A DNA stretch of 64,000 nucleotides. It comes from Oceanivirga miroungae. GTDB lineage: Bacteria > Fusobacteriota > Fusobacteriia > Fusobacteriales > Leptotrichiaceae. Made by a program: the position numbers and the translations under genes. This document shows positions 43,435 to 51,709 of the stretch, piece after piece (the stretch's first letter is position 1; each line of letters starts with the position of its first letter). The notes beneath the pieces were generated by a model. It worked only from the letters and a program-made list of their open reading frames with translations. It did not search any database and had not been told where the DNA came from. Location of the stretch: NCBI RefSeq assembly GCF_902505095.1, contig NZ_CABWIB010000001.1, positions 944,688 to 1,008,687 of the forward strand. Direction: 5' to 3'.

Positions 43435-43728
43435 TTATTCAGTAATTACTCCTGCTTCTTTTAATTTTTGTTCCATTTCTTGAGCACTCATAGGATTTTT
43501 TAATCCAATTACTATTTTACCAGCATCCACAGCTGATTTGAATTCATTTATAAAAGCTTGAGGACATAATGTTACATCAAAGCTTTTTGCTTGTCCTTTT
43601 CCTTCTGATAATGAGCAGTGATGAATTTTTGTGCATTTAATATTGTTTTTCTTTATAACCTTATCTGCTGTTAATTTCATCATTAAACTTGTTCCTGCTC
43701 CATTAGCACATGATACTAAAAATGTCAT
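43435..43728 (-). CDS. ulaB: PTS EIIB component, L-ascorbate type (UlaB)
   Basis: 97 residues. Phosphorylation Cys in FLVSCANGAGTSLMMK at residue 7, followed by KIHHCSLSEGKGQA and VIGLKNPMSAQEM. It passes phosphate from UlaC to ascorbate during transport. Two bases separate it from ulaA. Confidence 0.93.
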   Translation of the reverse strand: MTFLVSCANGAGTSLMMKLTADKVIKKNNIKCTKIHHCSLSEGKGQAKSFDVTLCPQAFINEFKSAVDAGKIVIGLKNPMSAQEMEQKLKEAGVITE

Positions 43729-43730
43729 AT

Positions 43731-45224
43731 TTATTCCCCTTTTTCTTCTTGTCTTCTCTTATATTCTTCAAAATCTTCTGTTATTAAGAAGTAATTTTCT
43801 TTGTCTTTTAAGTATTGTAATTGAGGTATTAAGATTAATACTATTACAATAAGTGCAACTCCTGCATAGCTTAAGTATTTCATTATAACTGTGAATACAG
43901 GCCATACTACTGCCCAGTCCCACATTCCTAAGTATCCACCATAAGCTGCCATTCCTACCCAGCTAGCTATGAATGCTGAACCGAATACTTGACATAATCC
44001 TGCTATGAATGGGAATATTAATGTTGCTTTTAATCCACCTTTATTATTTGCATAAACCCCAATTGTAGCGTTATCGAAGAATACTGGAACGAATCCTGCA
44101 ACAACTAAAACTGGTGATTTTAAAGCTATTAAAGTTGCTATTGCAATACCTTGTCCTATTGCACCTGCTAAGAATCCAATAGTTATAGCATTTGGTGATC
44201 CAAAGTTATATGATATAGCACAGTCAACTCCTGGAACAGCTCCTGGTAATAATTTATCAGATATTCCTTTAAAGCTTTGTGTTAATTCTGATATGAATGT
44301 TCTAACTCCTAATTGTAATATTGCTAAGTAAACAGCAAATTTTAATGAAGTTTCAACTATATAGAAGAATAAATTTTGTCCTGGTTTCATAAATCCAGCT
44401 TCTATTAAGAATGGTTTACCTAATGCTAATAAAATTCCTCCAAAGAACATTAACATTAATACTCCTGTTGCAACCATGTTATCGTTAAATATTGACATCC
44501 AACCTGGTAATTCTATATCTTCTATTCTCTTACTTGAAGTTTTACCTTTAGCTCTATCTCTTTTAGCCATTTTTTCAGCTAACCAAGTAAATAAAGCAAT
44601 ACCAAACATTTGTTGGTGAGCTATTGTAAATCCAGCACCATCTGTTAATTCTTGTGAGTATCTAACTAATAAGTTTGATCCAACTGCCCAGTATAGCCCT
44701 AAGATTACAGCCATAACTATTAATAATTTCACATCACTAGTTACTAATGCAGGTAATGCAAATAAGATTAACCAATAAGCAGTAGATGCTTGTTGTAATT
44801 GTACGTGACCTGTTGTAAATACTGATCTTAGTTTAGTAATTCTAGAAAATCTTACTAAAATTAAGTTTGTAATAAATGCTATTGCAAGTAATAAAACTAC
44901 ATTACTAAATGATTTACCAAAAACTTTTTCAACACCTGCTTGAACTGCGTTTTGTCCAAAATATGGATCTATTACCATAGCTGATAAATGGAATTTATCT
45001 CTTAATCCTACTAATATAGGTCTAAAACTTACTACTAATCCACCTGACCCAGCACTTAAAATCATAAATCCAACAATTGCTTTAATTGTACCACTTAAAG
45101 TTTCATACCAAGATTTTCTTAATAATAGATACCCTAATAGCACCATAAACCCAATGAAAAAATGTGGTTTAGTTAAAATATTTGCATAAAATATTTGCCA
45201 AATTCCACCTAATACTTCTAACAT
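43731..45224 (-). CDS. ulaA: PTS EIIC component, L-ascorbate type (UlaA)
   Basis: 497 residues with about 11 membrane segments, of the EIIC-GAT/SgaT family. It shows HFFIGFMVLLGYLLLRKSW, GFMILSAGSGGLVVSFRPI, IAHQQMFGIALFTWLAEKMA and GAVPGVDCAISYNFGSPNA, which are SgaT/UlaA motifs. It imports and phosphorylates L-ascorbate with UlaB and UlaC. The C-terminus is a charged tail (EDFEEYKRRQEEKGE). Confidence 0.95.
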   Translation of the reverse strand: MLEVLGGIWQIFYANILTKPHFFIGFMVLLGYLLLRKSWYETLSGTIKAIVGFMILSAGSGGLVVSFRPILVGLRDKFHLSAMVIDPYFGQNAVQAGVEKVFGKSFSNVVLLLAIAFITNLILVRFSRITKLRSVFTTGHVQLQQASTAYWLILFALPALVTSDVKLLIVMAVILGLYWAVGSNLLVRYSQELTDGAGFTIAHQQMFGIALFTWLAEKMAKRDRAKGKTSSKRIEDIELPGWMSIFNDNMVATGVLMLMFFGGILLALGKPFLIEAGFMKPGQNLFFYIVETSLKFAVYLAILQLGVRTFISELTQSFKGISDKLLPGAVPGVDCAISYNFGSPNAITIGFLAGAIGQGIAIATLIALKSPVLVVAGFVPVFFDNATIGVYANNKGGLKATLIFPFIAGLCQVFGSAFIASWVGMAAYGGYLGMWDWAVVWPVFTVIMKYLSYAGVALIVIVLILIPQLQYLKDKENYFLITEDFEEYKRRQEEKGE

Positions 45225-45235
45225 ACTAACTCCTC

Positions 45236-45682
45236 CTATATATCATATTTTTCTGATAATCTTTTTATATCATCTATATTTCTAACATTAAATAATTCTT
45301 CTTTTAAATCATCATTTCCTAATACTTCCATTAATTTTTGCATATTTTCTATATGTTTTTCTGGATTAACACTAGCTAGTGTAAAAAATAGCACTGATTT
45401 ATTTTCTTCATCAAATTCTACTTCTTTTTCAAACTTAGTGAATGCAATTTCTGTTTCAAAAACATTTACTCCTCCTTGTGTTGAGTGTGGCATTGCAATT
45501 CCTTCATCAATACATATATATGGACCATATTTATCAACAGATGCTACTAATTCATTTATATAATCTTTGCTTACTATTTTCTTTTCTATAAGTTTACTAC
45601 AACTTTTTGCAATTGCATCTTTCCAGTCACTAGCATCATCATAGAATGCACATAAATCTTTTTTTATTAGTTCTTTTAGCAT
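45236..45682 (-). CDS. ulaC: PTS EIIA component, L-ascorbate type (UlaC)
   Basis: 148 residues, EIIA of the mannitol/fructose fold used by ascorbate systems. The phosphorylated His is in YICIDEGIAMPHSTQGGV. SVLFFTLASVNPEKHIENMQ is a further typical region. It is the first gene of the ulaC-A-B unit, 11 bases from ulaA. Confidence 0.94.
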   Translation of the reverse strand: MLKELIKKDLCAFYDDASDWKDAIAKSCSKLIEKKIVSKDYINELVASVDKYGPYICIDEGIAMPHSTQGGVNVFETEIAFTKFEKEVEFDEENKSVLFFTLASVNPEKHIENMQKLMEVLGNDDLKEELFNVRNIDDIKRLSEKYDI

Positions 45683-45739
45683 AATTTCTCCTTATAATAA
45701 AAATTTATATTCCAAACCAAAAATAGGTTATATGAATAT

Positions 45740-45753
45740 AAACTGTCCTAAAA
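45740..45753 (+). promoter_or_regulatory. Candidate operator motif in the ulaC leader
   Basis: AAACTGTCCTAAAA, between promoter and ulaC; the counterpart of AAACTGTCTAAA in the ulaG leader, in the opposite orientation. Confidence 0.4.
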
Positions 45754-45805
45754 TATTCAATTGTAAATAAAATAATCTAAATCAAGAATTTTTCAACTCT
45801 AATAC

Positions 45806-45833
45806 TGTATACCTCGATTTTTTAATTTGTCAA
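45806..45833 (-). promoter_or_regulatory. Promoter of ulaC-A-B with shared spacer element
   Basis: Minus strand TTGACA (45828-45833), 16-base spacer, TATACA (45806-45811). On the plus strand it contains TACCTCGATTTTT (45810-45822) and ATTTGTCAAAT (45825-45835), both also present in the agaS promoter. It is followed by a roughly 120-base leader before ulaC. Confidence 0.65.
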
Positions 45834-45958
45834 ATAAATTTATAAAAAAAAAGCTGTAAAATTGTAAAACGTCAAAATTATTGACACCTTTTTGGATTAG
45901 TATTTTTTAAATTTTTATCATTGATATTTATTAAAAATTTCTCTAAAATTTGTTTTAT

Positions 45959-45986
45959 GAACCATAAATAAAATATGGTTCTTTTT
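45959..45986 (+). terminator. Hairpin with T-run on the plus strand
   Basis: GAACCATA/TATGGTTC, eight pairs, followed by five T on the plus strand. No plus-strand gene precedes it. It might be the end of an unrecognised small RNA or simply a structure near the opp terminator. Confidence 0.3.
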
Positions 45987-45995
45987 AATATACAA

Positions 45996-46022
45996 GGAGG
46001 CTATTCTTGTAAAATAGCCCCC
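45996..46022 (-). terminator. Probable terminator after the second opp operon
   Basis: Minus strand hairpin GGGGGCTATT/AATAGCCTCC (10 pairs with one G-U; the pairing is better on the minus than on the plus strand), 17 bases after the stop codon at 46039; the T-tract after it (TTGTATATT) is weak. Between this and the ula promoter (45834-45958) I see no gene. Confidence 0.6.
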
Positions 46023-46038
46023 ATATATTTAATATCTC

Positions 46039-47823
46039 TTATTTACTTGCTGGTAATAATTCTTTTTGTGTAACTGCTTCTTTTATTCTAGATAAATCTA
46101 CTGAAGCATCGCTTATACTAAATTGTTTAACTCTTTTATTTACTGGATATAAGTCATATGAATACCAAATAGGTAATAATCCTATCATATTTTCCATATA
46201 GTATTTATTCCATTCTTTAATTTTATTTAATCTATATTCTGGATCTCTTAAAGCCTCTAGTGAAACTGTTTCTTTCATTAATTGTTCATTTTTCTTATCT
46301 ACTAATCTTGCAAAATTAAATCTTGCACTTTCAGCAAAGAATCCTGCTAAATCAAGACTTGAACCTGTACCAAATCCTGCTAGGAATACTTCAAATCCTT
46401 CGTTTGATTGTATTACATCATAGAAGTTACTTCCTAATAATCTTCCAGTCGCTAATGTAATATTTAACCCTACAGCTTTCCAATCTTGTATGAATTTTTG
46501 AGATAATGCTTCTGCTATGTCAGATCCACCAGCCATAGCTAATCTTATTTCTAATGGTTTACCATCTTTATTTTCTCTTATTCCATCTCCGTCTACATCT
46601 TTATATCCAGCTTTATCTAAGATTTCATTAGCTTTTTCTACATTGTAATCATAGTAAGGTGTTTCTGGATGATATTTTTTAAATGCTGGCGGTATTGGTG
46701 AGTTAGCTTTTAATTTAAGATTGTTATAGAATTTTTCTACAACTTCTTGTATATTTAAAGCATATCCCATTGCTTTTCTTAATTCTAAGTCTGACATTAC
46801 CTTATCTTTATCTGTAACATTTATTCCTTTTTCATTATCCCAGTGTCCTAAGTTAAATCCTAAATATGAGAAATTAAGTCCTGGTTTCCCTAATGTTGCT
46901 ATGTTATCAAAATCTTTATATTCTTTATATGTTGAAGATCCAACATTAACATATGAATCAAATTCTCCAACTTTAATTGATGAAATTAAAGATGATGTTG
47001 GTAATATTTTAATTATTTTCTTATCAACCATAGGTCTTGAACTTTCTTCATACCAGTATTCATTAGGAACTAATTCAACACTTTCACCTGGTACTATTTG
47101 TGTTAATTTATATGGACCATATGATAATGGTTTAATTCTTACAAGATCACTTTGTTCTAATTTAGATATTTCTATACCTTCAAATAAATGTTTTGGTACA
47201 ACATATGAAATTAATCCACCTGCACCAGCATATACGTTCGGACTAGCTTCTTTTATATGTATTTTTAATACAGTATCACTTACTTTTTCTAAACCTTTTA
47301 TAGTATCTGCTTTTTTATCATGATAGTCTTGTAATCCAACAACATTCATTAAATCTTCATCATATCTAACTCCTGTATATTCAGAATCTGCTAATATTTT
47401 ATATGTATAGATTAAATCATCAACAGTTAATGCATGTCCATCTTCCCATTTTAGACCTTCTCTAAATTTAATTGTTATAACTTTATTATCAACATCAAAA
47501 TCAATATCTGACATTCCACCATTCGTTACATTGTAATCTTCATCACTCCAGAAAATTGATGGCGCTATATTTTCTATTATTCTCCAGTCAGTATTATCTG
47601 TATATAAAGCTGGTGATAATATTCCTTTAAATGGAGTATCTTCTACTAATGCAACATTATATACTCCACCTTTTATAGCTTCTTTTTCTGAAGTATAATT
47701 CATTTCAAATTTTGATTTACTTAAGTCTTGTGACTGTTCACTTCTTTTTTTACCTGGTCCACAAGCTATAACTGATACTACTAATAGAGCACTTAGCCCG
47801 AATTTTAACATTTTGTTTTTCAT
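46039..47823 (-). CDS. Peptide ABC transporter substrate-binding lipoprotein (third paralogue)
   Basis: 594 residues, family 5 solute-binding protein. Signal peptide with lipobox SVIACG. Motifs: ITIKFREGLKWEDGHALTVDDLIYTYK, YGPYKLTQI, DLELRKAMGYALNIQEVV and NEILDKAGYKDVDGDGIRE. The last, a D-x-D-G-D-G element, recalls AppA-type binding proteins. It is longer and more distant from the two binding proteins at 28-32 kb and serves the oppD-F-B-C genes upstream of it in the same operon. Confidence 0.94.
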   Translation of the reverse strand: MKNKMLKFGLSALLVVSVIACGPGKKRSEQSQDLSKSKFEMNYTSEKEAIKGGVYNVALVEDTPFKGILSPALYTDNTDWRIIENIAPSIFWSDEDYNVTNGGMSDIDFDVDNKVITIKFREGLKWEDGHALTVDDLIYTYKILADSEYTGVRYDEDLMNVVGLQDYHDKKADTIKGLEKVSDTVLKIHIKEASPNVYAGAGGLISYVVPKHLFEGIEISKLEQSDLVRIKPLSYGPYKLTQIVPGESVELVPNEYWYEESSRPMVDKKIIKILPTSSLISSIKVGEFDSYVNVGSSTYKEYKDFDNIATLGKPGLNFSYLGFNLGHWDNEKGINVTDKDKVMSDLELRKAMGYALNIQEVVEKFYNNLKLKANSPIPPAFKKYHPETPYYDYNVEKANEILDKAGYKDVDGDGIRENKDGKPLEIRLAMAGGSDIAEALSQKFIQDWKAVGLNITLATGRLLGSNFYDVIQSNEGFEVFLAGFGTGSSLDLAGFFAESARFNFARLVDKKNEQLMKETVSLEALRDPEYRLNKIKEWNKYYMENMIGLLPIWYSYDLYPVNKRVKQFSISDASVDLSRIKEAVTQKELLPASK

Positions 47824-47835
47824 ATATATTCACTC

Positions 47836-48729
47836 CTATCCTAATCTTTGTCTTGCATCACTTGCTCTTTTTAGTGCTTGTCCTATATAGTTTATACATA
47901 ACATTAAAACTAAAATTAGTATTGATGCAGGAACCCAAATCCAAATTTTACTCGTCATAATTTCTGGTTTTCTAGCATAACTTATAAGTGTTCCTAATGA
48001 AGGTGTGCTAGGTGGTAATCCATAACCTAAGAAGGTTAATCCAGTTTCTATTCCTATACTTCCAGCAAACATTAGTGTAAGATCTACTAAAATTATTGAA
48101 CTAATATTTGGTAATAATTCAAATAATATTATTTTAATATCACTTGTTCCTAATGTTTTTGATGCTTGTATATAGTCTTTTCTTGATTCTGATAACGCTT
48201 TTGATCTTATAAGTCTTGCTGTACCTATCCATATAAATGCTGATAATATTAATATGAATTTAGGTATTGTGTACTTAGGTATTATAGTAACAAATACTAT
48301 TATAACCATTGTAGATGGTAGTATCATTATAAAGTCAATTATACGCATTATTGCGTTATCTACCCAACCAGAATAATAACCAGATATAAGTCCTATTCCA
48401 ATTCCTATTATTTCTGTTATTATAGTAACAGAAAATCCTATTAATATTGAATTTCTAGCTCCAATTATAAGTTGTCCTAAAATACTACGACCACCCATAT
48501 CAGCACCTAACCAGAATCCTTCTAATGGTCTAGCATATTTATCGCTTAAATTTACTGTCATAACCTCATTTTGATCTAATATAAATGAAGCTATAAATAT
48601 TGTTCCCATTATTAAAACTAATAATATTAGCGAAAATAGGGCTATTTTATCTTTTTGAAACTCTCTTTTTATTACAGAAAATCCAACAGGAGATTCTATA
48701 TTTTTTTTATCTTTATTTTTCCCAAACAT
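47836..48729 (-). CDS. Peptide ABC transporter permease, OppC-like
   Basis: 297 residues, six membrane segments. Motifs: LGADMGGRSILGQLIIGARNSILIG, the EAA loop KDYIQASKTLGTSDIKIILFELLPN and GLTFLGYGLPPSTPSLGTLISYA. It forms the channel with the OppB-like protein encoded ten bases upstream. The long N-terminal cytosolic segment (KDKKNIESPVGFSVIKREF) is usual for OppC. Confidence 0.94.
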   Translation of the reverse strand: MFGKNKDKKNIESPVGFSVIKREFQKDKIALFSLILLVLIMGTIFIASFILDQNEVMTVNLSDKYARPLEGFWLGADMGGRSILGQLIIGARNSILIGFSVTIITEIIGIGIGLISGYYSGWVDNAIMRIIDFIMILPSTMVIIVFVTIIPKYTIPKFILILSAFIWIGTARLIRSKALSESRKDYIQASKTLGTSDIKIILFELLPNISSIILVDLTLMFAGSIGIETGLTFLGYGLPPSTPSLGTLISYARKPEIMTSKIWIWVPASILILVLMLCINYIGQALKRASDARQRLG

Positions 48730-48738
48730 ATTATTCTC

Positions 48739-49701
48739 CTACTCTATTCTAATTCTAGGATCTACTATACTTAATATTATATCTGATAATAAAGTACCAA
48801 ATAAAGCAAGTATTCCATATAATAAAACTAATGCTGTAATAATAGAATAGTCATAACTACCTATTGCTTCTATAAATAATTTACCCATACCTGGATATCC
48901 AAATATTGTTTCAATAAATACAGATCCACCTAATAGTCCTGTAATTGAATATCCTAAAAAGGCAGCTATTGGAAGTAATGAATTTCTAAATATATGCTTT
49001 CTATATATTACTTTTTCAGGTATTCCTTTACTTCTTGCAGTTTTTACATAATCCATATTTTTAGCATCTATTACTTCATTTCTTAGATACTGTATAGTTG
49101 CTGTTGTACTTAAAATTGCATATGTAACAGCTGGTAATACTAGGTGATATATCCTATTTATATGATATGCAAATGTACCTGGATTTAGTCCTAAATCAAC
49201 AGATCCTCCTGTTGGGAATAATTGTAATTTATATCCAAATAACCATAACATTACAAGTGATAATATAAATGATGGTATAGCATAACTTATATAGTTATAT
49301 ACAATTATAGTTTTATCTAATACGCTATCTTGGTATCTTCCTGCTAATATTCCTAAAGGAATTGATATTGAATATGATAATAAAACACTAAATAGTGATA
49401 ATATCATTGTATTATATGCTCTTTGTCCTATTATTGATGTAACTTTCATTTTGTATGTATAACTTAAACCTAAATCTCCATTAAATAAATTACCTATCCA
49501 TCTAAAGTATTGTACATACCATGGGTCATATAGTCCTAATTTTTGTCTTAACTCTTCTATACGTTCTGGTGATATATTAGGATCTATTAATCCTGAAAAA
49601 GGATCTCCTGGCATTAATTTAGCTAAAATGAAAACTAATACACTAAGTAAAATAATTTGAGGTATCATAATAACAATTCTTCTTAAAATAGTCTTCCACA
49701 T
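48739..49701 (-). CDS. Peptide ABC transporter permease, OppB-like
   Basis: 320 residues, six membrane segments. Motifs: LAKLMPGDPFSGLIDPN, the EAA loop MDYVKTARSKGIPEKVIYRKHIFRNSL, ETIFGYPGMGKLFIEAI and a terminal DIILSIVDPRIRIE. It partners the OppC-like permease encoded next. It starts two bases after the OppF-like ATPase gene. Confidence 0.94.
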   Translation of the reverse strand: MWKTILRRIVIMIPQIILLSVLVFILAKLMPGDPFSGLIDPNISPERIEELRQKLGLYDPWYVQYFRWIGNLFNGDLGLSYTYKMKVTSIIGQRAYNTMILSLFSVLLSYSISIPLGILAGRYQDSVLDKTIIVYNYISYAIPSFILSLVMLWLFGYKLQLFPTGGSVDLGLNPGTFAYHINRIYHLVLPAVTYAILSTTATIQYLRNEVIDAKNMDYVKTARSKGIPEKVIYRKHIFRNSLLPIAAFLGYSITGLLGGSVFIETIFGYPGMGKLFIEAIGSYDYSIITALVLLYGILALFGTLLSDIILSIVDPRIRIE

Positions 49702-49703
49702 AT

Positions 49704-50642
49704 TTATTCCACCTCATCCTTCATAGCAACATAGTGAGTATCAGAAATTTTTCTTAAGTCATATACTCTATTATTTTCATCATAGTAAGTTTTTTCATTC
49801 TCTTTATAATACTTTTCAATTTCTAATCTATTTTGCTTATTTTTTAGTTTTTCTTTTGGATTAACATCAGGTATAGCTGCTATTAATCTTTTTGTGTAAA
49901 TATGTTTAGGATTATCGTATATATCTTCTCTAGTACCAGATTCTACAAATCTTCCTTTATACATTATATACATATGATCACACATATGTTTTACAACTCC
50001 TAAATCATGTGATATGAAAATATAGCTTAAGCCCATTTTCTTTTGTATTTCTTTCATATAGTTTAGTACTTGTGCTTGAACTGATAAATCAAGTGCTGAA
50101 ACAGGCTCATCTGCTATTATTAATTTAGGGTTTGTTGCAATTGCTCTTGCTACCCCTATTCTTTGTCTTTGTCCACCACTAAATTGGAATGAATATTTAT
50201 ACATACTCTCTTCGTCTAGCCCAACTATATCTAGTAATTCTAAAACTTTTTTTCTTTCTTCTGTTACTGTTAAATTTTCAAAGTTTCTAATAGGTTCTGC
50301 TATTATATCAAGAACTCTTTTTTTAGGATTTAAGCTTGACATAGAATCTTGGAATATCATTTGAACATCTTTTCTAAATTTAGTTTTTCTTCCAACTCTT
50401 TTTAAATTTAATTCTTGGCCTTCGTATTCTACCATTCCACTTGTTACTTTTTCTAAGCCCATTATAGCCTTACCAATTGTTGATTTACCACTTCCACTTT
50501 CACCAACAAGTCCATATGTTTTTCCAACTTCAATTTCCATGTTTACACCATCAACTGCATAAACATTACTTATAACCTTATTGAAAAAACCTCCCCTTAT
50601 TGGATAGTGTACTTTTAAATCTTTTACTTTTAAAAAGCTCAT
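49704..50642 (-). CDS. Peptide ABC transporter ATP-binding protein, OppF-like
   Basis: 312 residues. Walker A GESGSGKSTIGKA, FQDSMSSLNPKKRV, signature FSGGQRQRIGVARAIA, Walker B LIIADEPVSALDLSVQAQV, His-loop ISHDLGVVKHMCDH. The C-terminus includes IYTKRLIAAIPDVNP. It is adjacent to the OppD-like gene with no gap and is a close functional copy of the oppF at 32 kb. Confidence 0.95.
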   Translation of the reverse strand: MSFLKVKDLKVHYPIRGGFFNKVISNVYAVDGVNMEIEVGKTYGLVGESGSGKSTIGKAIMGLEKVTSGMVEYEGQELNLKRVGRKTKFRKDVQMIFQDSMSSLNPKKRVLDIIAEPIRNFENLTVTEERKKVLELLDIVGLDEESMYKYSFQFSGGQRQRIGVARAIATNPKLIIADEPVSALDLSVQAQVLNYMKEIQKKMGLSYIFISHDLGVVKHMCDHMYIMYKGRFVESGTREDIYDNPKHIYTKRLIAAIPDVNPKEKLKNKQNRLEIEKYYKENEKTYYDENNRVYDLRKISDTHYVAMKDEVE

Positions 50643-51641
50643 CTATATCTCACCATCCTTAAAATAGAAATTTTTATAGCATGTACATTGTACAAAATGC
50701 TCCGTAGATACTTCATGCATAGTTGGATTTTCTTCATGTTCGTTTTTATCTATCCAATCTATACGAGATGCAAATCTACAACCATCTCTATTAAGATTTA
50801 TTATTGAAGGTACTGTACCTTGTATAACATGTAATTTTTCTTCGTTTTTATCTAATTGTGGTATTGAACTAAGTAGTGATCTTGTATATGGGTGAACTGG
50901 ATTTTCAAATAGTTCGTCAACTGATGCAAATTCAACTATTTGTCCTGCATACATAACAGCTACTCTATCAGCAAGTTCTGCTACTACACCTAAATCATGT
51001 GTAATTAAAATAACAGCTGATCCTGTTTCTTTTTGTAATTCTTTAATTAAATCTAGTATTTGTGCTTGAATTGTAACATCTAAGGCTGTTGTTGGTTCAT
51101 CACATATTAAAAGATCTGGTTTACATGATAATGCTATTGCAATAACTACTCTTTGTCTCATTCCTCCACTTAATTCGTGCGGGAATCTTCTTGCTATTCT
51201 TTCAGGATTTGGTATACCAACTTTTTTTATTAACTCTAAAATAATTTCTTTTCTTTCTTCTTTAGTATAATCTGTATGATATATTAAAGATTCTTCAATC
51301 TGATCACCTATTCTCATAAGTGGATTTAATGCTGATAATGGATCTTGGAATATCATCCCAATTTTTTTACCTCTTATCTTGTTCATTTCAGCTTCATTTA
51401 AATTTTCTATATTTTCCCCTTTAAAAAGTATTTCTCCTTCTACTTTTGTTTTTAACGGATTATGTAAACCCACTATTGAAGTTGCAAGTGTTGATTTTCC
51501 GCACCCACTTTCTCCAACTATAGCTAAGATTTCATTTTTCTTAACTTTAAGGCTAACATCATCTACAGCTGCATAGTATTTATCATTTATGCTAAATGAT
51601 GTTCTAAGGTTTTTTATCTCTATCATATCCTCGTTATTCAT
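50643..51641 (-). CDS. Peptide ABC transporter ATP-binding protein, OppD-like
   Basis: 332 residues. Walker A GESGCGKSTLATS, FQDPLSALNPLMRI, signature LSGGMRQRVVIAIALS, Walker B LLICDEPTTALDVTIQAQI, ITHDLGVVAELADRV. The C-terminal region contains DGCRFASR and, after about 30 residues, VQCTC, so here cysteines occur in the region where the other OppD has none. First gene of the second peptide transporter operon. Confidence 0.95.
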   Translation of the reverse strand: MNNEDMIEIKNLRTSFSINDKYYAAVDDVSLKVKKNEILAIVGESGCGKSTLATSIVGLHNPLKTKVEGEILFKGENIENLNEAEMNKIRGKKIGMIFQDPLSALNPLMRIGDQIEESLIYHTDYTKEERKEIILELIKKVGIPNPERIARRFPHELSGGMRQRVVIAIALSCKPDLLICDEPTTALDVTIQAQILDLIKELQKETGSAVILITHDLGVVAELADRVAVMYAGQIVEFASVDELFENPVHPYTRSLLSSIPQLDKNEEKLHVIQGTVPSIINLNRDGCRFASRIDWIDKNEHEENPTMHEVSTEHFVQCTCYKNFYFKDGEI

Positions 51642-51672
51642 ATCTACTCCTTAGTTAATTTTTTATTTTTAC

Positions 51673-51701
51673 ATTATACCATATATCTTATTAAATTTTA
51701 A
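51673..51701 (-). promoter_or_regulatory. Promoter of the second opp operon with flanking inverted repeat
   Basis: Minus strand TTAAAA (51696-51701), 17-base spacer, extended -10 TGGTATAAT (-10 box 51673-51678). The repeats TTAGTTAA (51651-51658) and TTAACTAA (51698-51705) flank it and could be regulatory. Confidence 0.65.
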
Positions 51702-51709
51702 CTAAAAAT

